64,000 bases of DNA from Herpetosiphon geysericola (GTDB lineage Bacteria; Chloroflexota; Chloroflexia; Chloroflexales; Herpetosiphonaceae): NCBI RefSeq assembly GCF_001306135.1, contig NZ_LGKP01000022.1, forward strand, positions 372,001 to 436,000. Reading direction: 5' to 3'. How positions within the stretch are numbered: the first letter of the stretch is position 1; every line of letters starts with the position of its first letter. Below are positions 33,280 to 42,081 of this stretch, in pieces. Made by a program: the position numbers and the translations under genes. A model generated the notes under the pieces. It had not been told where the DNA came from and made no database searches. It worked only from the letters and a program-made list of their open reading frames with translations.

Positions 33280-34326
33280 ATGAAACAACGTCGCTGGGGC
33301 ATATTGATGCTCTGGATGCTCAGTTTGATGCTCTTTGCTGCGCCTAGTTTTGCCCAAAGCGGCAAAGTGGTGATCGATAACAACGGGGTTGATATTGACG
33401 AAAGTCGGATCAATACCGCTGCCCGCCAATTGACTGATAAAGGCGCATTGGTGGTGGTCGTGCTGACCGACAGCACTGGCGGCCAAAGTGAAACCGCCTA
33501 TTTGGATAGCCGCCTCAAAGATCTGGGCATTGGCAATAGCTCAAAGGCTGGCGATCGTCCAAACAACGTTTTGATTTACTATGTCTCGTTTGATCCACGC
33601 TATAGCTCAATTTTGCCAGGCAGTGCCTACAATCAAGCGCTGACCACTGGCAATCAATCGGACGCGATTCGCAATAATCAGCTGAATGCAGGGCTTAAGG
33701 CCAACGATCCTACGCGAGGATTGGTCGATGCGCTGACCGCAACCTCGCGGGTGATCAGCGATCCTGCTGGCGCAGCTTCGAGCAGCTCGCAAAGCAGCAG
33801 TAGTAGCAGTGGGATTGGCTCAAGCCTGGTTTGGATTATTGTGATCATTGCGCTGGTGGCGATTGGCTTCTTTGTGGTGCCGGGCTTGCTCAAGCGCCGT
33901 TCAAGCCAAGCTGCCGAAGCAGGAGCACAAGTCAATACGCGGGCACGCTTTGATCAAGCCAAGAAAAACGCTGGGATTGCGATTGCAGATCTTGCCCAAG
34001 CAATGCGTGATGCAGGCGAAAAACAACGCTTTGATAAAATTAGCTATCCAACCACCCAAGCCAATGAATTAGAAAAGCGGCATCGGGCTGCTGAAAGTAG
34101 TTTTACCCAAATCAAAGTTCAATTTGATGATATTAATGAACGGATTGATAACGTCGCAAATCCTTCAGTGACCGATTTGGAAGGCGCTGCTGGAGGCTAC
34201 GATGGCATTACCAACCAAGTTCGTCAATTGACCAGCGAATTGCAAGCAATGGATGGACTTCGCAAAGAGCTGGATACGATCAATGCCCAAGCGCCAGCAG
34301 AGGTTGACCGCGCAAAAAAATGGTAA
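33280..34326 (+). CDS. TPM-domain membrane protein (may continue by -1 frameshift into the next ORF)
   Basis: A 348-residue protein: signal peptide ending SFAQS, a TPM domain (about 28-150, with GALVVVVLTDS and NNVLIYY), a Ser-rich stretch, one membrane helix (about 184-204), then a coiled-coil cytoplasmic region. GGAGG precedes ATG 33280. The frame stops at TAA 34324, directly after gcA AAA AAA TGG, a perfect -1 slippery heptamer (34314-34320). The next ORF continues the coiled coil without a break in the -1 frame, so a 975-residue fusion product is possible. Confidence 0.85.
   Translation: MKQRRWGILMLWMLSLMLFAAPSFAQSGKVVIDNNGVDIDESRINTAARQLTDKGALVVVVLTDSTGGQSETAYLDSRLKDLGIGNSSKAGDRPNNVLIYYVSFDPRYSSILPGSAYNQALTTGNQSDAIRNNQLNAGLKANDPTRGLVDALTATSRVISDPAGAASSSSQSSSSSSGIGSSLVWIIVIIALVAIGFFVVPGLLKRRSSQAAEAGAQVNTRARFDQAKKNAGIAIADLAQAMRDAGEKQRFDKISYPTTQANELEKRHRAAESSFTQIKVQFDDINERIDNVANPSVTDLEGAAGGYDGITNQVRQLTSELQAMDGLRKELDTINAQAPAEVDRAKKW
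34314..34320 (+). promoter_or_regulatory. A AAA AAA slippery heptamer at an ORF junction
   Basis: Seven A residues in the X XXY YYZ register of the TPM gene, followed by TGG TAA. A -1 slip moves translation onto ATG GTA ACC of the next ORF. I did not identify a clear downstream stimulatory stem or an upstream internal Shine-Dalgarno. Confidence 0.5.
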
Positions 34327-36209
34327 CCGACGCTGCCGATTTGTTGCAACGGATTGGTGGAAAACAGGCACAAGCCCAAGTTGCCACGATTCAGCAACAA
34401 GTAATGCAGGCCGCTCAATCATTAGCATCAAAACATGCTAACGATGCTCGGCAATCTGCGAGTGTAGCGTCGGAACAATTGATCAAACTGCAACCATTGC
34501 TTGATCGGCTCAAAAGCGCCGAGGCCCAACTTAAGGCCGCCGAGGAATATTTGCCAAGTATCAATGGCAAGCGGGCTGCTGGCGTAAAACAGCTGGTCGC
34601 CGAAGGCACGCAAGTGTTGCAAAATGCCGCTGTGCAAATTACCGAAACTGATGCCAGCGATTTAGTTGATGAAGCTGAGCGGATTGCCCAACGTGCCTAT
34701 AAACTTGGGCCTGATTTCGCCAGCACCCAACAATCGTTCAATCAACGGCTCGAAGCAGTTAATGCTCGCGGCCTTGAATTGAATGGTCGTTTGGAAGCAA
34801 GCCGCAACGAGTTTGCTGAAGTCAATCAATATGCGCCCGAATCGTGGAGCGATATTCGTGGCAATGGCAGCGAAGCAGCTTCAGCAGTTGCGCAAGCGCA
34901 CCAACTTTGGCAAACAGCGCAAGCCAAAATCGCCCCCGACCAAGATGATTGGGCTGGTGGCTTGGAAGAGTTGGAAACTGCCGAAGAGCGTTTGGTTTAT
35001 GCCGATACCTTGTTAAACGCAATTAGCAAGCGTTTGGCCGATTTGCGCGAAGCCCAAAAGAGCGCCACGAATCAAATCGAAGATGCCAAGCGCGATATTA
35101 AACTTGGCTGGGGCTATGTGCGAAACAACGATGCTGATGTGGGCAAAGCGCCAGAAAAAGCCTTATCCCAAGCTGAATCGTTGTTGCAAAATGTCGAAAG
35201 CCAATTGACGCGCGAAAAGCCCAATTGGATTAGCGTTTTGCAACAGGTAACCCAAGCTCGCCAATATGCCGACCAAGCCTTGGCTGGTGCGCGTTCTGAA
35301 GTTGAAACCATGAACGCCAAGCGTGCCCAAGCCAAAGATTTGGCCAAAGCTGCCCAAGCAGAGCTTGGCAAATTGCAAAACTTTGCCCAGTTGCACCCTG
35401 TCGATGCCAAACCTGAGCATCGCAAAAAAATCGATGCCATTGGGCGCACGCTCTCTGAAGCCGATACCGCGTTGCTTTCAGCCGATCGCAGCGAGGAAGA
35501 AGCACGGGCTGGTGCTTTAGATTCGGCAATTGGTGGCTATAACACGGTTATCAGCCAAGCAGCGCCATTGTATAGCGCGATGTACGAAAGCTTTCAATCG
35601 TTGGAAGTGTTGCGGCGCGAAGCTTCGGAAGCGGTGCAAGTGGCCCAACAATCGCTCAACAACGCAAACCAATGGTATACCCAATATGGCCATGTCTTGC
35701 CTGCTAATTCCAATGGGCGGAGTTTGCTGAGCAAAGCCCAACAAACGCTGCGCCAGTACAATCCGAATGCTGATGCAGAGGAATTGAAAAAGATTGCGGC
35801 CAGCGCCCGCGAAGCCAATGGCTATGCGCATGAAGCGGCCCAAATTATTCAAACTGCGTCGCAAAGTTATCAACAAAGCCATCAGCCACAGTATGGCGGC
35901 CAGTATCAAAGCGGCCACTATTCTGGGCGGCGCGATAATGATGTTGGCGATTTGCTGACTGGGATGTTTATTGGCTCGATGATGAACAGCGGTCGTGATC
36001 ATCACCATGGTGGTGGTTGGGGCAGCGGTGGCGGCGGCTGGGGCGGTGGTAGCTCCGGCGGCGGCAGCATCTTTGATAATAGCTCTAGCGGCTCCGGCGA
36101 TTCCGGCGGCGGTTGGGGCGGCATGTTCAGCGGCGGCTCTGGCGATTCCGGCGGCGATTGGGGCGGCGGTGGCGATAGTAGCTCCGGCGACTCCGGTGGT
36201 AGTTGGTAA
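34320..36209 (+). CDS. Long coiled-coil protein with Gly/Ser-rich tail, downstream partner of the TPM gene
   Basis: A 629-residue protein, nearly all helical coiled coil (about 1-520, Ala/Gln/Glu-rich heptads), then a His/Gly patch (HHHGGGWGSG) and a Gly/Ser/Trp tail to the end. It starts on an ATG overlapping the TPM stop (ATGGTAA) but lacks a good ribosome binding site; AGAGG is about 18 bases away. It is therefore either translationally coupled or made as a frameshift fusion. TPM proteins with similar Gly-rich tails occur elsewhere (YgcG-like). No enzymatic motif is seen. Confidence 0.75.
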   Translation: MVTDAADLLQRIGGKQAQAQVATIQQQVMQAAQSLASKHANDARQSASVASEQLIKLQPLLDRLKSAEAQLKAAEEYLPSINGKRAAGVKQLVAEGTQVLQNAAVQITETDASDLVDEAERIAQRAYKLGPDFASTQQSFNQRLEAVNARGLELNGRLEASRNEFAEVNQYAPESWSDIRGNGSEAASAVAQAHQLWQTAQAKIAPDQDDWAGGLEELETAEERLVYADTLLNAISKRLADLREAQKSATNQIEDAKRDIKLGWGYVRNNDADVGKAPEKALSQAESLLQNVESQLTREKPNWISVLQQVTQARQYADQALAGARSEVETMNAKRAQAKDLAKAAQAELGKLQNFAQLHPVDAKPEHRKKIDAIGRTLSEADTALLSADRSEEEARAGALDSAIGGYNTVISQAAPLYSAMYESFQSLEVLRREASEAVQVAQQSLNNANQWYTQYGHVLPANSNGRSLLSKAQQTLRQYNPNADAEELKKIAASAREANGYAHEAAQIIQTASQSYQQSHQPQYGGQYQSGHYSGRRDNDVGDLLTGMFIGSMMNSGRDHHHGGGWGSGGGGWGGGSSGGGSIFDNSSSGSGDSGGGWGGMFSGGSGDSGGDWGGGGDSSSGDSGGSW

Positions 36210-36216
36210 ATAAGCA

Positions 36217-36257
36217 ACGAGCGCTGTACTCAAAAAATGAGTGCAGCGCTCGTTTTT
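36217..36257 (+). terminator. Intrinsic terminator
   Basis: A 15-bp stem (36217-36231 with 36239-36253) with one mismatch, followed by TTTTT. Confidence 0.88.
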
Positions 36258-36261
36258 GTAA

Positions 36262-36594
36262 TTAAACCATGATTGATAGCAACCAAATGGTTCCAACAAC
36301 GAGTTCGATGGTTGGTAATCCAAGCATTATCCAACGCATCAATGGTGATGTTTGTTTAATCAATATAAAGCCAATAACCAATAATGCGAGCGAAAATATC
36401 ACACTCATTATTAGGCCTAAAAAGATCATGCTGATACATATACCTTCACGATCAAAATCACAAGTGCCAACTTTAAGTGAAAAAAAGCCAATCCCAAATA
36501 AGCTCGTATTTAATATATTCAAACTCGCTACTATCATAATGCCAAGCTTCGGTTTTTTCGGGTTTGTTGGCACATGATAATCGATTTCTGGCAT
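36262..36594 (-). CDS. Small membrane protein, family B copy 1
   Basis: A 110-residue protein with three or four membrane segments. It begins MPEIDYHVP and shares KKPKLGIMIVASLNILNT, a Cys pair around the second helix, LL-IGFILIKQTSPLMRWI and a terminal helix with the next gene. ATG 36594 follows AGGATTTGT; the in-frame TTG at 36615 precedes the ribosome site. Function unknown. Last gene of the seven-gene minus-strand cluster. Confidence 0.75.
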   Translation of the reverse strand: MPEIDYHVPTNPKKPKLGIMIVASLNILNTSLFGIGFFSLKVGTCDFDREGICISMIFLGLIMSVIFSLALLVIGFILIKQTSPLMRWIMLGLPTIELVVGTIWLLSIMV

Positions 36595-36684
36595 ACAAAT
36601 CCTGTTCAAGTTCAATACCCTTCATTTGAGCACAGAAACGGACTGATGTAAGGGGAGATGTAGGCTATGCTGCTAAAAAATAAG

Positions 36685-37014
36685 TTATGACCACATAAAC
36701 CAAAGAATGATGAAGCTCAAAACAGTTAGGCATGGCAGACCAAGCGTAATCCAACGCATCAATGTTGATGTTTGCTTAATTAATATAAAGCCAATCAACA
36801 ATAATACTATTGAAAATATGCCACTTATGACTAGTGCTAGTGCTAGCATGCCGCGACAAACGGCTTCACTATCAACGCCACATGCTCCACCGATAATCGA
36901 AAAATATACAAGGCAAAAGAAGCCTGTATTTAATAGATTCAAGCTTGCTACTAAAATTACGCCTAAGCGGGATTGTTTAGGGATTTCTGGAACATGATAT
37001 TTGGGTTGGGGCAT
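36685..37014 (-). CDS. Small membrane protein, family B copy 2
   Basis: A 109-residue close paralogue of the 36262 product, with the MP-x3-YHVPE start, ILVASLNLLNTGFF, the paired Cys around GGACGVDSEAVC and LIGFILIKQTSTLMRWITLGLP. ATG 37014 has the same AGGATTTGT leader. A recent tandem duplication of unknown function. Confidence 0.75.
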   Translation of the reverse strand: MPQPKYHVPEIPKQSRLGVILVASLNLLNTGFFCLVYFSIIGGACGVDSEAVCRGMLALALVISGIFSIVLLLIGFILIKQTSTLMRWITLGLPCLTVLSFIILWFMWS

Positions 37015-37048
37015 ACAAATCCTGTTCAATTACAAAAATCAAACCAAT

Positions 37049-37363
37049 TTAGCCAAAGAATGGTGCAAAATATACCCCAAGCATTGGAATTAATGGTAAC
37101 CCAAGCGTCATCCAGCGTAATGTTTTTGGCGTTTTGTTGAAACGATAAATTCCAAGCAACAAGATTACAATTGAACTAATCAGGCTGGGGAGGAATAAGC
37201 CGATCAAACTCATAAAACCGCAGATACTATTATTGCAGGTTAGCAAATTAATCAGTGCGTAGCCAAATAACCCAACGCTAGCAACATTTAAAAAGCATAA
37301 AATTTTTATTCCAAAGGTCGTTTTTGCTTGATTATGCGGCACATAATACTCAGGCTCTTGCAT
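37049..37363 (-). CDS. Small membrane protein, family B copy 3
   Basis: A 104-residue, more diverged member: MQEPEYYVPHNQAK start, FLNVASVGLFGYALINLLTC, a Cys in NNSICG, and TPKTLRWMTLGLPLIPML. Three or four helices. AGAGGA precedes the ATG. Same orientation and spacing as its neighbours. Function unknown. Confidence 0.75.
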   Translation of the reverse strand: MQEPEYYVPHNQAKTTFGIKILCFLNVASVGLFGYALINLLTCNNSICGFMSLIGLFLPSLISSIVILLLGIYRFNKTPKTLRWMTLGLPLIPMLGVYFAPFFG

Positions 37364-37398
37364 TATATCCTCTCAAACAGCAACATTTCTCACAGCTT

Positions 37399-37878
37399 TT
37401 ACAAATATTCGCTGGTGGTTTCGTTGAGTAAATTTGGCATCACCAAGCGCACGAGCACGGCGCTAATGCCAATCGCAATTGGGTGCAAAATCAATGGCCA
37501 CAAAGCAGTATGACTGGGATCTGCACGAAGCATCAGCCAGCGGACGCCAAGCAGCAACCCAATGATGACGGCTGGTAACAACCATAGCAACCACTTTTCG
37601 GCTCGTTGTTGAGGGTCGAGCCAGCGCCGCCAGCTATAAATGCCCAGGGTTAAGATTACGCTCTCAGCCATTCCCAAGCCCAAGCCAAAAACTGCCCCCA
37701 AGCCCATTGCCAAAGCTGCCGCTGCCAAAAATGCTGGATGGCTAATGCCAACTAAACTAATGCACAGGCCATAGGCTGCGCCTGCAAGGCAACCAATTGC
37801 GAGACCAAAGCCTAAACTGAATTTGCTAATCGTCCAGAGATTGGGCTTGGGATACGGAGCTGTGGTTGAATGAAGCAT
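37399..37878 (-). CDS. Glycine-zipper-like membrane protein, family A copy 1
   Basis: A 159-residue membrane protein: a polar N-terminus, two small-residue-rich helices (GLAIGCLAGAAYGL and AMGLGAVFGLGLGMAE), a basic YSWRRWLDP loop and two C-terminal helices ending at LVMPNLL. This order is shared with the three upstream genes. Two ATG codons occur together; the second (37878) has AAGGAG at the better distance, and the corrected upstream gene stops just before it. Function unknown. Confidence 0.75.
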   Translation of the reverse strand: MLHSTTAPYPKPNLWTISKFSLGFGLAIGCLAGAAYGLCISLVGISHPAFLAAAALAMGLGAVFGLGLGMAESVILTLGIYSWRRWLDPQQRAEKWLLWLLPAVIIGLLLGVRWLMLRADPSHTALWPLILHPIAIGISAVLVRLVMPNLLNETTSEYL

Positions 37879-37891
37879 CATCTCTCCTTGA

Positions 37892-38385
37892 TTAAAGTTC
37901 ATCTAAGCGACTTAAAACGGCTGGGAAGGCTAATCCCATAAACAAAACTAGCAGCCAATTTGGGTAAACAATATAGATATGCAGGAAACTTAAATTACTG
38001 CCAATGCCCATAAATGCAGCAAAATAGGCTGTGATCGAGTAGTTGGCTGCAAAAAAGGATACCAACTGAGGCTATGCAGGCTACTCAAGGTGATTGGCGT
38101 TATGCGCCATAGCCCGAAATTGCTGATAAACCCTGAAGCAAACTTTTTGCGCCAGTTGTGAATGATGATTGCAACAATCGGGCTGCCAATCAAGCCCATC
38201 GCTGCCCCATAGAATACCCCAATAACCTCCGTCACTAAGGCGACCGCAAAATCAGCGAGCAGGCCAAGGGTAAAACCATAAATGCCGCCTACAACGACAG
38301 CCAAACCAATGCCATATTTAAAACATTCGTCGATTAACTCGCCTAAACTGGGTTGCGGGTTTGCCTCGCGCTGCTGTTGATACAT
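37892..38385 (-). pseudogene. Family A copy 2, frameshifted in a T6 homopolymer
   Basis: The open frame 37990-38385 gives 131 residues starting like the other family members (GIGLAVVVGGIYGFTLGLLADFA) but ending in a non-membrane sequence. In the +1-corrected frame, after the T6 run (A6 on the plus strand, 38051-38056), a normal C-terminal half reads FFAANYSITAYFAAF ... VLSRLDEL and stops at 37892. That gives about 164 residues, like copies of 159, 166 and 156. One extra T would restore it. It may be a true lesion, a phase-variable tract or a sequencing error. Confidence 0.75.
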
Positions 38386-38456
38386 CGGGCATACTCCCGT
38401 AGTAAAGCAGATTCTTCGCTCATAAGCAAGTATGCCAAATGGATGTTACAAGCTTG

Positions 38457-38957
38457 TTACAAACGCTTAATCTCGGATGATTGCGCAGGTTGGGAATCCA
38501 GAAGCTTAGGCAAGATAAGCCGAATCGTTATTGCAATTATTAAACTTGGCCCAATCGCATAGCCGAGGGTCTCAACTTCCAACAACCCTGCCAATGGATG
38601 CTGCTGATAATGATCATCATTCAGCAATACCTTGTACCAAAGGCCAAAATAGCTCAAGCTAATGCTACTGGGAGCCAGCCAATAAAGATTTTGTTCGCCT
38701 AGATTGCGTGGACTGAGCCATCTGCGCCAACAGTATATTTCCATTGCTAACAGCAATCCGCCAATTGAGCCAACAAACATCCCTATAATGAGTCCAAAAA
38801 TTGCCCCAAAAATCATTCCAAGGAGCAGATCGACCATGAGTCCAACCACTATTCCATACAAGCCGCCAAGAATCAGGCCTAAGCCCGCACCATATTCGAG
38901 ACATTGACCTGCGATAGGTATAAACCTCATTTGGAGGTTAGCCGGAACCTGATTCAT
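38457..38957 (-). CDS. Glycine-zipper-like membrane protein, family A copy 3
   Basis: A 166-residue protein with GAGLGLILGGLYGIVVGLMVD, then LIIGMFVGSIGGLLLAMEIYCWRRWLSP and two C-terminal helices ending RLILPKLL. It matches copy 1 in motif order. GAGGAG lies 6 bases before the ATG. Function unknown. Confidence 0.78.
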   Translation of the reverse strand: MNQVPANLQMRFIPIAGQCLEYGAGLGLILGGLYGIVVGLMVDLLLGMIFGAIFGLIIGMFVGSIGGLLLAMEIYCWRRWLSPRNLGEQNLYWLAPSSISLSYFGLWYKVLLNDDHYQQHPLAGLLEVETLGYAIGPSLIIAITIRLILPKLLDSQPAQSSEIKRL

Positions 38958-38974
38958 AAACGCTCCTCGCTCAA

Positions 38975-39445
38975 TTAATCCTGAATTTTCCCTAAAATGA
39001 GTGGTAGGCCAAGGAAGGTGCTGGCGCTAATGATCAAACTTGGCCAGACGACCAACCTGCTAAGGCGTGTATTCTGGGTACTAGTTAACAGCAGATCGTA
39101 GAGATAGTGATCAAGCCCGAGCTGCTGGCCAAGCAAGCGATAACTGATCAACAGATAGCCAATCACAATCATCAGTGGGGCCACCCACAGCAACGAGTAG
39201 CGGTGCTGGTTGAATGATGGAAACATGTGCTGCCAAGCATAAATCATACTGGCTAATACCATGCTCCCAACAACCCCAACGATGCCACCAACTAAACTAC
39301 CAACGATAAATCCACGCGCTACACCGAGATACGAGCCGTAGATTGCGCCGATGCTTACACCGAGGCCTGGCCCGCGCTGAATACATGCCTCTAAAATCGT
39401 TGCGAACGTTGATTGAATGTTGGGATTATTGGGAACATGATACAT
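38975..39445 (-). CDS. Glycine-zipper-like membrane protein, family A copy 4 (first gene of the cluster)
   Basis: A 156-residue protein: MYHVPNNPNIQ start (the YHVP motif also opens family B proteins), GPGLGVSIGAIYGSYLGVARG, then IVGVVGSMVLASMIYAW and C-terminal helices. AAGGAG precedes the ATG. The shared YHVP/YYVP N-terminal tag links families A and B. Function unknown. Confidence 0.78.
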   Translation of the reverse strand: MYHVPNNPNIQSTFATILEACIQRGPGLGVSIGAIYGSYLGVARGFIVGSLVGGIVGVVGSMVLASMIYAWQHMFPSFNQHRYSLLWVAPLMIVIGYLLISYRLLGQQLGLDHYLYDLLLTSTQNTRLSRLVVWPSLIISASTFLGLPLILGKIQD

Positions 39446-39695
39446 TGCTCATACTCCTTGGTTCTGGTTAATATCTTCGCTCACACGCACTATGCCACGC
39501 GCGTGTTACACCAGCGTTACAAGCGACAAACTTTGTAAAAGCAAATGTTTAAGCCTATACTGGTTTATAACAACTTTTAGGCGCTAGCTGTGTATTGGTA
39601 GGCGTAGTTTGTTAGAGGTAATTCTTGAAGCGGCTACATTAAACGGATGAGCCTCTTGATATGGGCGTAGATGGCTCATTGATCATGGAGAGACT

Positions 39696-41660
39696 ATGAT
39701 GAAGAGTATGCGTTCTGTACTCGTGATTGCCGTGGGACTGATCGTGATTGTTGGGGCCTTATATGTTGGGTTTAGAAATCAAAACGCCGATGAAGCAACT
39801 GACGTTCCTACGGGCAAGCCGCTTGATTTTAGCCAACATCGTTGCGAAGAGATCCTCTATGGTCGTGGTTATAGAACGAAAATTATTGCTCCCGATAATG
39901 AAATTGAATCCCGCCCGATCAATCAAATTAGGGTTCCTAGTTCAGGGCCTGTGGGGTCTATACTGCTGTTTGATTATCAAGGCTATAATTACGAAAAAGC
40001 ATGTCCTGATCCACTTAATGTAGCTGATACAAATATTGATCAATGGCAATTAGTCAAAGGTCAATTGTATGAAAATCTTCATAAAATGGGCATCGAGCTG
40101 TTTTCTGATCCCATCACCGACGAACTCTATACGGGTTTTTACCTGGCTGAGCGCACCCATGAGCCGCTTTTTACACTTGAAACCAAGTTGGTGATGCAAG
40201 ATAAGATGGATAAAGATACCAATGAACATGCGGCTGGCTTGATGTTTCGGGTTCCTGCATTGGCTATTCCTGAACGAGCGACTGGGTATGGCGTTGCCTT
40301 GACCACCAAAGGGCCAGATAATCAGTCAGGGGTTAAGCTCTTCAAATATGATCCAGCGAATACGGTGATTCAGTTTGTGCCATTTGAGGTGAGCACAGAG
40401 CGGCTGTACCAGCTTAAAGTTGCTGTATCGCCAGCACCCGACCCACGGATCAAGGTTTGGGTTGATGATCGTTTACTGATTGATGTGGCTGATCCCGAGC
40501 CGAACATTGTTGGCTATGCAGGAGTAATGGTCAGCAACGAAGTCGCGCATTTTGATCATATGTATCTGCATAATCAAGGATCGCCGCTTGCTGCCAGCGC
40601 GCTTAACACCAATCTCCCAGCGCCTTGGGTCAAACTACCACTGAGCGATTCGTGGCTTGAGGCTGGCGATAGCCTACGCGGCAGTGGTCAGGACGATAGT
40701 TTTTATATCAGCGATAGCAAAACCGCCAATGGCCAATTGAGTGCTGATATTCGCTTTGATGACCAGCCAGCGACTGCTGCCTTGCTCTTTCGGGTGAAAG
40801 ATAAAATTGCGCCAACCAATGGCAGTTATGCGGTTGGTATTTCGACCGAAAATGGCGGCGAGCTTAAATTATTCAAATTTCCCTATCAACCAATCAAAAT
40901 TGTCAAAACCTCAATTCTGCCCGATCTTCCCTACACCCTCCAGATCGAATTTATTGGCCCATATCTTAAGGTGCTGCTCAATGGGCAGATGCTAATTGAC
41001 TATACGATGGATAGCACTTATATCGAGGGTTTTGTTGGCTTGAATGTCTATCGTTCAACCGCAAGTTTACAAAATATCCAATTGACCCAGCCGCAATTGA
41101 TAGAGAACTTTGCCACCAATTTGGCCGAACCATGGCAGGTTAGTGATCTTTTGTGGCCAGTGAATGCCCTAACAGCCCAGAAAATCAAACGTGGTTTGTT
41201 GGTCTCGGCCATTGGGTTCTACCTATCCAACACTGAAACCCCTAATGAGTTTATGTTTGAAAGTGACATCATGTTGGTTGCCGACCCAGCCCTTGAACAA
41301 GCAACAGCTGGGTTGGTCATGTTTCACCGCTATAATGCTAGCAATCGATCGCTGATTGCCTATATGAGTACCAATAATGGTGGTGAGCTGAGCTTATTTG
41401 AGTATCCTGATGGGAAGGGTGGATCGCCGAGGTATTCTAATGCTCCCTTGGCTCGTTGTAAGCTGCCAATTTATAAAGATGTGGTCTACAAGCTTAACGT
41501 CAGCTATAAAGATGCTGATCAGATTACGATTTTGCTTGATGGCCAGGCTTGTATCAATCATCCCCTCACTGCATCGTATTCAGGGGGCTATTTTGGCTTG
41601 GCGATGCACGAGGGCAATGCGCTGTTTAATAATACCGTTGTGCTCACGCCTTTGAACTAG
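39696..41660 (+). CDS. Membrane-anchored protein with three concanavalin/LamG-like (DUF1080-type) domains
   Basis: A 654-residue protein: one N-terminal membrane helix (about 7-25), then three related beta-sandwich domains (about 125-300, 310-465 and 470-654). Each carries AAGLMFRV-, GYGVALTT/GISTENGGELKLFKF- and VLLNGQMLIDY/VWVDDRLLIDV-type strands. Such domains bind carbohydrate or act as modules in glycan-degrading systems; no catalytic residues are evident. The N-terminal 125 residues are unrecognised. GGAGAG precedes the tandem ATG codons. Confidence 0.8.
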   Translation: MMKSMRSVLVIAVGLIVIVGALYVGFRNQNADEATDVPTGKPLDFSQHRCEEILYGRGYRTKIIAPDNEIESRPINQIRVPSSGPVGSILLFDYQGYNYEKACPDPLNVADTNIDQWQLVKGQLYENLHKMGIELFSDPITDELYTGFYLAERTHEPLFTLETKLVMQDKMDKDTNEHAAGLMFRVPALAIPERATGYGVALTTKGPDNQSGVKLFKYDPANTVIQFVPFEVSTERLYQLKVAVSPAPDPRIKVWVDDRLLIDVADPEPNIVGYAGVMVSNEVAHFDHMYLHNQGSPLAASALNTNLPAPWVKLPLSDSWLEAGDSLRGSGQDDSFYISDSKTANGQLSADIRFDDQPATAALLFRVKDKIAPTNGSYAVGISTENGGELKLFKFPYQPIKIVKTSILPDLPYTLQIEFIGPYLKVLLNGQMLIDYTMDSTYIEGFVGLNVYRSTASLQNIQLTQPQLIENFATNLAEPWQVSDLLWPVNALTAQKIKRGLLVSAIGFYLSNTETPNEFMFESDIMLVADPALEQATAGLVMFHRYNASNRSLIAYMSTNNGGELSLFEYPDGKGGSPRYSNAPLARCKLPIYKDVVYKLNVSYKDADQITILLDGQACINHPLTASYSGGYFGLAMHEGNALFNNTVVLTPLN

Positions 41661-41681
41661 TAGAAGCTCATCATTAAAAAT

Positions 41682-41731
41682 GCCTACGAGCAAACCCTGC
41701 AACCTGCACAAGCTAGGGTTTGCTCGTAGGC
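41682..41731 (+). terminator. Long hairpin after the LamG-like gene
   Basis: A perfect 17-bp stem (41682-41698 with 41715-41731). No T-run follows, so termination is likely but not certain. Confidence 0.6.
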
Positions 41732-41742
41732 AAGCGCTAAAC

Positions 41743-41771
41743 TTGCAAAATAGAAAGAGCTGTGCTATACT
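41743..41771 (+). promoter_or_regulatory. tRNA promoter
   Basis: TTGCAA (41743-41748), 17 bases, TATACT (41766-41771). The GCTGTGCTATACTCTCA phrase is repeated exactly before tRNA-Lys. Confidence 0.75.
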
Positions 41772-41807
41772 CTCAAACGTTGCTGAAACGCAATACAAAA
41801 CGAATGC

Positions 41808-41883
41808 GACTCCGTAGCTCAGTGGATAGAGCGTTTCCCTGCGGAGGAAAAGGTCGGGCGTTCGACTCGCCCCGGAGTCGCCA
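41808..41883 (+). tRNA. tRNA-Arg (anticodon GCG), copy 1
   Basis: A 76-base cloverleaf including encoded CCA: acceptor GACTCCG/CGGAGTC with discriminator G, T8-A9, D-stem GCTC/GAGC, anticodon stem TTTCC/GGAAA with loop CTGCGGA (anticodon 41841-41843) and T-arm GGGCG-TTCGACT-CGCCC. GCG reads CGC/CGU as Arg; most bacteria use an A34 (inosine) tRNA here. Confidence 0.9.
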
Positions 41884-41910
41884 CTTCTTTTTACAATCAA
41901 AACCCCACTA

Positions 41911-42002
41911 GGGAAGGTGGCAGAGTCCGGTTGAATGTACCGCCCTCGAAATGCGGCAAGGTGTAAAAACCTTCGTGGGTTCGAATCCCACCCTTCCCGC
42001 CA
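41911..42002 (+). tRNA. tRNA-Ser (anticodon CGA)
   Basis: A 92-base class II tRNA with encoded CCA: acceptor GGGAAGG/CCTTCCC, anticodon loop CTCGAAA (anticodon 41947-41949), a long variable arm, and T-arm GTGGG-TTCGAAT-CCCAC. The anticodon stem has one C-T mismatch next to the loop. It lies between the two identical tRNA-Arg genes. Confidence 0.92.
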
Positions 42003-42081
42003 CCAACATGGTAGCACGCAAATGTGCTTTTTTTATTTAATGCAGGGTGTATACGCTAAACAGGCCTGCAAACCCTAATGC

